Origin: Verrucomicrobiota bacterium
GTDB lineage: Bacteria > Verrucomicrobiota > Verrucomicrobiia > Opitutales > UBA2995
DNA length: 11,541 nt
NCBI GenBank assembly: GCA_027297085.1
Contig: JAPUIL010000842.1
Coordinates: 1-11,541, forward strand
Direction of reading: 5' to 3'
Part shown: piece after piece, positions 1 to 4,901 of the stretch
Numbering within the stretch: the first letter of the stretch is position 1
How the letters are laid out: every line of letters begins with the position of its first letter
The notes under the pieces: generated by a model
Seen by the model: only the letters and a program-made list of their open reading frames with translations
Told to the model about the DNA's origin: nothing
Databases searched by the model: none
Program-made: the position numbers and the translations under genes

Positions 1-280
1 CGCAGAGGCGGGAGGTCAGAATCTCCTTTTCGCTGGGGCGTCCTTCGCGTTTGAAGTATCCACCAGGAAATCTTCCTGCGGCTGAATACTTTTCGCGGTA
101 GTCAACCGTGAGCGGAAACCAGTTTTGGTCCGGGCGTAACTCTTCGGCCACAGTGGCGCATACAAAGAGGTTGGTTTCGCCAAGTGAAACGGTAACCGCT
201 CCGCTGGCTTGTTTTGCAATATCGCCGGTGGAAAAGTTAATTCCGAGTCCGTCGACTGTAACTGAATCTTTTTGAATCAT
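1..280 (-). CDS. pnp: Polyribonucleotide nucleotidyltransferase (PNPase), N-terminal 93 codons, cut by the window edge
   Basis: PNPase is a phosphorolytic 3'-to-5' exoribonuclease that uses phosphate to degrade RNA to nucleoside diphosphates, usually as a trimer and often within the RNA degradosome. The visible part begins [19 protein letters not shown] and continues into the first RNase PH-like domain. It contains the highly conserved stretches [19 protein letters not shown] and [17 protein letters not shown], which are diagnostic of the family near residues 57-92. The start is the ATG read at 280-278; no clear Shine-Dalgarno sequence precedes it. It lies 182 bases downstream of rpsO on the same strand, the widespread rpsO-pnp arrangement, so co-transcription is likely. 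In enterobacteria, pnp is autoregulated through its structured leader; the leader here is also foldable (311-370). The catalytic second RNase PH domain and the KH/S1 domains lie outside the window. Confidence 0.97.
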   Translation of the reverse strand, partial: MIQKDSVTVDGLGINFSTGDIAKQASGAVTVSLGETNLFVCATVAEELRPDQNWFPLTVDYREKYSAAGRFPGGYFKREGRPSEKEILTSRLC

Positions 281-310
281 TATCTGGTTTATTTCTATGT
301 TTCAATCACA

Positions 311-370
311 GGCGGGGACTTCTAAGAATGAGTGACATGAGGCATTTAGCCTGCGATCACCGAACCCGCC
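311..370 (-). promoter_or_regulatory. Nested hairpin in the rpsO-pnp intergenic region (candidate pnp leader structure)
   Basis: In the 182 bases between rpsO and pnp, GGCGGG pairs with CCCGCC (plus-strand 311-316 and 365-370). Inside this, GTGA pairs with TCAC (332-335 and 357-360), and AGGC pairs with GCCT (340-343 and 349-352) around a five-base loop. On the transcript strand no U-run follows the structure, so it is not a standard intrinsic terminator and read-through into pnp is expected. A 10-bp palindrome, GGAATATTCC, lies at 420-429, nearer rpsO. In E. coli, RNase III cuts a pnp leader stem as part of PNPase autoregulation; a similar role here is inference only. Confidence 0.35.
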
Positions 371-462
371 TTTCTTCTATGGTACGCATGAAAGGACCGT
401 CTACCTCGTAGGAGAGCGGGGAATATTCCATGCACGGTATTATGGGTGGGGTGATTACGGGA

Positions 463-735
463 TTAACGGCGGAGTTTGAGATCTGCCAACAACTGTTTAT
501 ATTTGTTGAGATCGTGCCGCTTGACGTAATCGAGCAACTTGCGTCTCCGGCTTGCCAGAGCGATCAATCCACGGCGGGAGTGATAGTCTTTGCGGTGAAC
601 ACGCAGGTGGTCGGTGAGATGGTTGATCCTCGCACTTAAGAGTGCAATCTGCACTTCTGAGGATCCAGTGTCAGCATCGCTTTTGCGAAACTGCTCTATA
701 ATAGGTTTTTTATCAATTTTAGTGTTATTCGACAT
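463..735 (-). CDS. rpsO: 30S ribosomal protein S15
   Basis: S15 is a small, mostly helical protein that binds 16S rRNA early in assembly of the 30S platform and contributes to a bridge with the 50S subunit. The 90-residue product has the normal length. It carries the family signature across its middle: DTGSSEVQIALLSARI (about residues 22-37), then INHLTDHLRVHRKDYHSRRG, LIALASRRRKLLDYVKRHD and a basic C-terminus. His and Asp/Ser contacts in the HRKDYHSRRGL segment are the known rRNA-binding face. The ATG at 735-733 fits the family's N-terminus; no Shine-Dalgarno sequence is visible before it. A short open frame ends 11 bases inside this gene, so translational coupling is possible. pnp follows on the same strand. 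S15 often represses its own mRNA in other bacteria, through leaders that differ by phylum; no known S15 leader was recognised here. Confidence 0.97.
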   Translation of the reverse strand: MSNNTKIDKKPIIEQFRKSDADTGSSEVQIALLSARINHLTDHLRVHRKDYHSRRGLIALASRRRKLLDYVKRHDLNKYKQLLADLKLRR

Positions 736-880
736 TAGTATAATTTAGATATTCACGACGTTTGGCAGTAATGCCTGGATTCAGCCGTTGCCAGATCCAC
801 CGTTCGCCCTTGCGGGTGTCGCGGAGAGAGGTCCTTGTCGGAGGCCTCTGCCCTAACGGTAAGCGGGTAAAAATGGGCAT
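725..880 (-). CDS. Possible small basic ORF (51 codons) overlapping the start of rpsO
   Basis: In the 260-base gap between korB and rpsO, an ATG at 880-878 opens a 51-codon frame (MPIFTRLPLGQRPPTRTSLR at its start). Its TAA (727-725) lies inside rpsO, overlapping it by 11 bases in another frame. The frame stays open about 20 codons further upstream. The product would be strongly basic, with many Arg and a Trp-Ile-Trp segment near residue 29. I do not recognise it. For: the tight stop/start overlap typical of coupled genes, and a long open frame in an otherwise empty gap. Against: no ribosome-binding site, odd composition, and the same DNA can form short hairpins. Examples are GGCA/TGCC at 764-775 and, on the transcript strand, CCC-GCAA-GGG. 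It could equally be an rpsO leader or a dispersed repeat that happens to be open. Confidence 0.22.
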   Translation of the reverse strand: MPIFTRLPLGQRPPTRTSLRDTRKGERWIWQRLNPGITAKRREYLNYTNVE

Positions 881-979
881 GTGAAAATTCGTTGGCAAGG
901 TTTTTCTACCACGATTTCTGGGCTCTAATTCCGGAGCTTTTTAAACGATGCCAAGGCCAAGCTATCCCGTCTGAGAAGA

Positions 980-1011
980 CCTAGACCGTCCAGGTCCTAG
1001 ACCGTCCAGGT
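980..1011 (-). repeat. Perfect 16-bp tandem duplication across the korB stop codon
   Basis: The 16-bp unit CCTAGACCGTCCAGGT (plus strand) occurs at 980-995 and again at 996-1011 with no mismatch and no spacer. On the coding strand the first copy read encodes the last codons of korB (Thr-Trp-Thr-Val) and its TAG. The second copy lies just after the stop and, being 16 bases long, is out of frame. The duplication therefore copies the end of the gene without changing the protein. Confidence 0.95.
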
Positions 1012-2025
1012 GTTGGCACCGTTAATCAGGTCTTGCAATGAGGTATTGGCGGGCTCGCTTGACATGGCCTGCTCCACTTGATCATGGATCTGGGAATCGT
1101 AGGTCGGCTTTTCTACCCGTCTCAATACTCCAACGGGAGTTGGAAATTCTGGATAAGTCATTTCAGCCAGCATAGCGGTGTATAGAGCACCAGCGTTTTC
1201 TGGCGAATGCACAAGGATATGCTTGTCCTTCGGTGAGGAGTCTCCCAGAGGTGTAATCTCCGGTTGAGATCCATTCCAAATGATTCCTTTCTTTTCCTCC
1301 TTACCATAAACCATGGGTTCACCGGCTTCGAGAAAGAGCAAATTGTCATCCCGGTTCTGGCGGCCGTATACAGGATCCCAGGTCTTGTCATTGAAGATCA
1401 CGCAGTTCTGAAAAATTTCTACAAAAGAGACTCCTTTGTGGGCTTGAGCGGCCTTAAAGATCTTAATCATGTGCTTCGGATTGGTATCAATCGTTCTTGC
1501 AATGAATGTCGCTTCGGCTCCCAAGGCAAATAGGATGGGATTTAGTGGGTTGTCGATAGAGCCCGCCGGAGTGGTTTTAGTACGAGTCCCCAATGGTGAA
1601 GTAGGACTGTACTGTCCTTTGGTCAGGCCGTAGACCCGGTTGTTAAACAAAAGAATATTGATATCCACATTACGGCGCAAGGTGTGCATCAGATGGTTTC
1701 CTCCGATACTTAAACCATCTCCGTCGCCTGTGATCATCCATACCGACAGATCAGGGTTGGCAACTTTTACACCGGTAGCTACCGTAGGAGCTCTCCCGTG
1801 AATTGTATGAAACCCATAGGTGTTCATGTAATAGGGGAATCGACTTGAGCATCCGATACCACTGACCACCACAAAGTTTTCTTTGGGTATGTCCAATTCG
1901 GGTAGGGTGCGTTGCAAGGAATTCAGGATGGCGTAGTCCCCGCAACCGGGGCACCACCGTACGTCGTTCGGCGTTACAAAATCTTTCTTTGTCAGGGAGT
2001 CTTCTTCCAGTGTTTCAATAGCCAT
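997..2025 (-). CDS. korB: 2-oxoacid:ferredoxin oxidoreductase, beta subunit (2-oxoglutarate type)
   Basis: This is the thiamine-diphosphate (TPP)-binding subunit of a cytoplasmic enzyme that oxidatively decarboxylates a 2-oxoacid, most likely 2-oxoglutarate, to the acyl-CoA and passes electrons to ferredoxin. The TPP motif begins GDGDGLSIGGNH (residues 100-111) and ends at the Asn pair 128-129. Cys25 and Cys28 (CPGC), Cys59 (GIGC) and Cys208 (QNC) match the four ligands of the [4Fe-4S] cluster in the two-subunit archaeal and bacterial enzymes. The length of 342 residues is normal for the KorB group. It starts 32 bases after korA on the same strand and surely forms an operon and a complex with it. 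No separate ferredoxin-like delta subunit is visible, so an external ferredoxin should be the acceptor. The stop codon lies in a 16-bp tandem repeat. Substrate specificity is inferred from the two-subunit type, not proven. Confidence 0.93.
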   Translation of the reverse strand: MAIETLEEDSLTKKDFVTPNDVRWCPGCGDYAILNSLQRTLPELDIPKENFVVVSGIGCSSRFPYYMNTYGFHTIHGRAPTVATGVKVANPDLSVWMITGDGDGLSIGGNHLMHTLRRNVDINILLFNNRVYGLTKGQYSPTSPLGTRTKTTPAGSIDNPLNPILFALGAEATFIARTIDTNPKHMIKIFKAAQAHKGVSFVEIFQNCVIFNDKTWDPVYGRQNRDDNLLFLEAGEPMVYGKEEKKGIIWNGSQPEITPLGDSSPKDKHILVHSPENAGALYTAMLAEMTYPEFPTPVGVLRRVEKPTYDSQIHDQVEQAMSSEPANTSLQDLINGANTWTV

Positions 2026-2057
2026 GTCTCGGAATACTCGGGGTGGATTCTTGGGCG

Positions 2058-3911
2058 TTAGTCATGTAGTAAATCGTGGATTATTTTGGTCAGCTCCTTC
2101 ACTTTGAAAGGTTGACCCTGTACTTTATTGAACGGAATTGTATCAATGAGTAGTTGTGATCTTAGAAGAACGTTGAGTTGGCCCATATTCAATTCAGGTA
2201 CCAGGATTTTCTCAAATTGTTGCATGATTTCTTTTAAATCCTTGGGCAACGGATTCAAGTGTCTCAGGTGCACGCTGCTTACAGAAAATCCTTCTGCTTG
2301 CAGGGAATTGACGGAGGCTGTGATGGAGCCATAGGTGCCTCCCCATCCGACAACGAGTACTTTTCCGCTGTCCTCGCCTAGAATCTTTGTGGGAGGTAAC
2401 GATTCGGCAATCAGCTTGATTTTGTCTGCTCGCAACTTCGTCATCTCCTCGTGATTAGACGGGTCGTAGCTGACGCTGCCTTCTTCATCTTTTTCCAGAC
2501 CACCCACACGATGCTCCAAGCCTTTCTGACCCGGAATAGCCTGTGTGCGCGCAAGCGTGTCCTTATTACGGTTGAAAGAGCGGTAAGGCTGTCCTTCTTC
2601 AGCATAGGGCACATTGATGGCATCAAAAGAATCGATCGACGGGATTTTCCAGGGTTCGGCACCATTGGCGAGGTAGAGGTCGCTCAAAACAATTATGGGC
2701 GTCGAATAGGTCAGAGCTATGCGGATAGCTTCGATAGCGGTTTCAAAACAATCCGAAGGACTATTAGCAGCAATCACCGGTATTGAGGCATCGCTATGCC
2801 GTCCGTATACCGCTTGCAGCAAGTCACTTTGTTCGGTCTTTGTCGGCAACCCGGTACTGGGTCCGCCACGTTGGATATTTAGGATCACAAGTGGTAGTTC
2901 GATAGCGGTTGCCAAGCCTATGAATTCGGCTTTCAAACACATACCCGGACCGCTCGTTCCGGTTATTCCGAGATTTCCCGCAAAGCTAGCGCCAAGTGCT
3001 ATCCCTATAGCTGCTATCTCGTCTTCTGCTTGGACTGTCTTAACCCCGAGGCGTTTGTAGCTCGCTAACATTTCGAGGATGGATGAGGCCGGGGTAATCG
3101 GGTAACCGGAATAAAGGAGCTTCCGGTTTGCTTTTTTGGATCCTACAATCAATCCCAGGACCAACGCCTCGTTTCCGGAGATCTTGCGGTATAATCCTGA
3201 TTCCACATCAGCTTTGGCTACCATGTACCGGTTTCGCGAAGTCTCGGTAGTTTCACCGAAGTAGTAGCCTGCCTTCAACACCTTGATGTTGGCATCCGCC
3301 AGAGCGGGCGAACGGCGGCTCCATTTCTCCCGGATAAAATCGATAGTCGTTTCTATAGGGCGGCTGTAGATCCAATACACGAATCCTAGTGCGAAAAAGT
3401 TCTTACAGCGTAATTTATCTTTCTTCGTGAGTTCCGAGTCGGCAAGTGACTCCAGGGTGAAGTGGTTAATATCGACCTGTATCAGTTCATATTTACCGGT
3501 CACAGCTTCATCTTCCAATGGGTTGGAAGTGTACTCAGCCATTTTCAGGTTTTCCGGAGTGAATGCCGCCGAATTGACAATCAGCATACCTCCTTCTTCC
3601 AGGTCCGACAAGTGGACGGCCAGCGCAGCGGGATTCATGGCCACTAGGGCGTCAGGTACGTCGCCAGCTGTCAGGACTTCCGTACTGCCGATTTGTATCT
3701 GGAAAGCAGATACGCCGGGTATGGTTCCAGCTGGGGCCCGAATCTCTGCTGGAAAATCGGGAAAGGTTGCCAGGTCGTTACCAAAGGCGGCACTACTGTC
3801 TGTAAAGCGCTCTCCGATGGTTTGCATGCCGTCTCCTGAATCTCCAGCGAATCGGATTACGACGGTTTTAAGTTCTATAAACTCTTCGGCGAAGGCGGAC
3901 TCAGTGTCCAT
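2058..3911 (-). CDS. korA: 2-oxoacid:ferredoxin oxidoreductase, fused gamma-alpha subunit (2-oxoglutarate type)
   Basis: This is the large subunit of the same enzyme as korB. Residues about 15-195 form the gamma domain, opening with the typical FAGDSGDGMQTIGERF (21-36). Residues about 245-617 form the alpha domain, with YPITPAS at 270-276 and GGPSTGLPTKTEQSDLL at 349-365, both hallmarks of the family. At 617 residues it has the usual size for fused KorA proteins. This two-subunit form lacking a delta ferredoxin chain occurs in aerobes as well as anaerobes; it can bypass or complement the 2-oxoglutarate dehydrogenase complex or run in reverse in CO2 fixation, and the window does not show which. 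The ATG at 3911-3909 gives a normal N-terminus. No convincing Shine-Dalgarno sequence precedes it. The 203 bases upstream, before dciA, are A+T-rich and hold no gene or clear terminator. Confidence 0.93.
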   Translation of the reverse strand: MDTESAFAEEFIELKTVVIRFAGDSGDGMQTIGERFTDSSAAFGNDLATFPDFPAEIRAPAGTIPGVSAFQIQIGSTEVLTAGDVPDALVAMNPAALAVHLSDLEEGGMLIVNSAAFTPENLKMAEYTSNPLEDEAVTGKYELIQVDINHFTLESLADSELTKKDKLRCKNFFALGFVYWIYSRPIETTIDFIREKWSRRSPALADANIKVLKAGYYFGETTETSRNRYMVAKADVESGLYRKISGNEALVLGLIVGSKKANRKLLYSGYPITPASSILEMLASYKRLGVKTVQAEDEIAAIGIALGASFAGNLGITGTSGPGMCLKAEFIGLATAIELPLVILNIQRGGPSTGLPTKTEQSDLLQAVYGRHSDASIPVIAANSPSDCFETAIEAIRIALTYSTPIIVLSDLYLANGAEPWKIPSIDSFDAINVPYAEEGQPYRSFNRNKDTLARTQAIPGQKGLEHRVGGLEKDEEGSVSYDPSNHEEMTKLRADKIKLIAESLPPTKILGEDSGKVLVVGWGGTYGSITASVNSLQAEGFSVSSVHLRHLNPLPKDLKEIMQQFEKILVPELNMGQLNVLLRSQLLIDTIPFNKVQGQPFKVKELTKIIHDLLHD

Positions 3912-4114
3912 AAGTTTTGGTAATAAGGAAATTTAATCGGTAGATAAAACGCGCTCATCCAAAATGTTATTCCAGTTTAGTCAATCTCTATGGGTATAAG
4001 AATTTATAACTTTAGGACATCCTGAAATTAATTTTTCGATTGGGCCTTGGAATCGGCATCTTTGTTACGGCAGAATCTGTAAATTATCAGGCATTTGTGC
4101 TATTGAGCCCTTGG

Positions 4115-4525
4115 TTATCCGGCCCTAAAAATGAGCTCACGAATGCCTTCACACCCTTCGATCTTGGTTAATCGCGTCAGGATCATCTTTTTGTGAAACT
4201 GCATTTCCTGTTTTACGACCGGATTACTCACCATAACATACAGGCGCCTGCTACGGTCCAGACGCCAGGGATGAGCATGCTTGGCGTTGTATTCACCCAC
4301 TAAAGAGGTCCAATTGGCTCTTATGGCCTCTTCGGGGCGGGTCTCGATAATTTGGTATCGCTGAATCACCCGATCCATGACTGCATCCATGCTCTTCTCT
4401 TTGCGCCAAAATGCTCTGGACCTGTCTTTGGGTAGACCTCGGAAACTGGCAATCAGGTTGTTGGTTTTTCGACTGAAGGAGCGCGGCTTGTTCATTGTTG
4501 AGGCGAGGACAGCATTGAGAATCAT
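4115..4525 (-). CDS. dciA: DciA-like protein (DUF721), probable replicative helicase loader
   Basis: DciA proteins interact with the DnaB helicase and take the place of DnaC/DnaI loaders in most bacteria. The 136-residue product is basic, with no signal peptide. Its second half carries the DUF721 pattern: a Trp-containing segment (ANWTSLVGEYNAKHAHPWRL, about residues 69-88), then the strand-helix-strand core RRLYVMVSNPVVKQEMQF and a closing I-REL-IFRAG. The N-terminal half is Arg/Lys-rich and probably disordered, as is common in the family. The start is uncertain: ATG at 4525 gives the longest form, but Met11 (4495) and Met46 are alternatives, and none has a good ribosome-binding site. An AGGA abuts the first ATG too closely to be optimal. 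It is transcribed away from the PQQ-type gene across a structured 376-base gap. Assignment rests on pattern recognition of a divergent family. Confidence 0.75.
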   Translation of the reverse strand: MILNAVLASTMNKPRSFSRKTNNLIASFRGLPKDRSRAFWRKEKSMDAVMDRVIQRYQIIETRPEEAIRANWTSLVGEYNAKHAHPWRLDRSRRLYVMVSNPVVKQEMQFHKKMILTRLTKIEGCEGIRELIFRAG

Positions 4526-4579
4526 TCCTAGGTGGCGCGGGCAATTATGTCCAGTGAATCTTAGAATCAGGTAGACTTT

Positions 4580-4601
4580 CCCTGCGGTCTCTGCCGCAGG
4601 G
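4580..4601. repeat. Strong hairpin, 8-bp perfect stem, REP-like (copy 1)
   Basis: CCCTGCGG and CCGCAGGG pair perfectly around the six-base loop TCTCTG. No T-run follows on either strand, and no gene ends here, so a terminator role is unlikely. Its pattern resembles the second hairpin at 4672-4692: both read CCC-N-G-N-GG, a TCT-TG loop, then CC-N-C-N-GGG. This suggests two related palindromic units, as in REP/BIME elements. Confidence 0.6.
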
Positions 4602-4658
4602 TACCCCTATTCACAATCGATCAATCGAAATGCGGTCCTGGCCGAAGGGTAGGACAGG

Positions 4659-4700
4659 AAGCCCTTGGATACCCCGTGGTCTTGCCACGGGGAGGGGCTT
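4659..4700. repeat. Composite hairpin, 8-bp inner and 6-bp outer stem, REP-like (copy 2)
   Basis: The inner stem CCCCGTGG/CCACGGGG (4672-4679 and 4685-4692) closes a five-base loop, TCTTG. Beyond a small internal loop, AAGCCC (4659-4664) pairs with GGGCTT (4695-4700). The whole is a stable 42-base structure in the middle of a divergent intergenic region, away from any gene end. It may be a REP-like element, a small structured RNA, or part of the long 5' leader of either flanking gene. Confidence 0.6.
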
Positions 4701-4767
4701 TCTGAGCGTTGAGATTTCATTCTTATCCGGGTTAGGAAAAGCGCCATTCGCAGATTATCGTCGATTC

Positions 4768-4900
4768 GAATCAGGATAGCAGGCAAAATCCTTGAAATAT
4801 CTTAAATATCCGGTCGAGCTGCTATTTCTTAGAGAGCAGCAGCAGTACAGTAACTTGAAATTTTCGCTAAATTTAGACTGTTCTCTATTTATCCTGATTC
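4768..4900 (+). promoter_or_regulatory. Perfect 10-bp inverted repeat ending next to a start codon
   Basis: GAATCAGGAT (4768-4777) has its exact reverse complement, ATCCTGATTC, at 4891-4900, one base before the ATG of the PQQ-type gene. A smaller 6-bp stem (4818-4840) lies within the enclosed 113 bases. If transcription begins upstream of 4768, the mRNA could pair the two arms and bury the region just before the start codon. Alternatively the arms, plus a third copy of the core at 4564-4571, may be binding sites for a regulator. No Shine-Dalgarno sequence is present. Confidence 0.35.
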
Positions 4901-4901
4901 T

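Larger units (their letters stand above)
4526..4901. other. 376-bp divergent intergenic region, hairpin-rich
   Basis: This lies between the divergent starts of dciA and the PQQ-type gene, so both promoters should be here, but no convincing -35/-10 pair was found. It holds two strong hairpins (4580-4601 and 4659-4700) and a smaller one, GTCCT/AGGAC at 4635-4655. A 7-bp direct repeat, CAATCGA, lies at 4614-4620 and 4622-4628, and a palindrome, GATTCGAATC, at 4763-4772. A 6-bp stem, GCTGCT/AGCAGC, lies at 4818-4840. The octamer GAATCAGG appears twice directly (4564-4571, 4768-4775) and once inverted (4893-4900). No open frame with coding character was seen. Confidence 0.7.

Noticed and set aside
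16..219. 67-codon minus-strand open frame
   Set aside because: It overlaps pnp in another frame; the pnp frame carries the conserved PNPase sequence.
737..742. TATACT resembling a -10 box before rpsO
   Set aside because: It lies two bases from the start codon, so transcription would begin inside the gene, and no -35 is placed correctly.
922..942. GCTC/GAGC stem followed by five T on the plus strand, like a terminator
   Set aside because: The stem is only four pairs and no plus-strand gene lies upstream; on the gene-bearing strand no U-run follows.
3427..3936. 169-codon plus-strand open frame opposite korA
   Set aside because: It lies entirely antisense to a gene with clear family motifs, and its Ser/Ala/Pro-rich product shows no recognisable features.
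3956..3984. TTGACT on the minus strand upstream of korA as a promoter
   Set aside because: The hexamers 16-18 bases downstream match the -10 consensus poorly (three of six at best).
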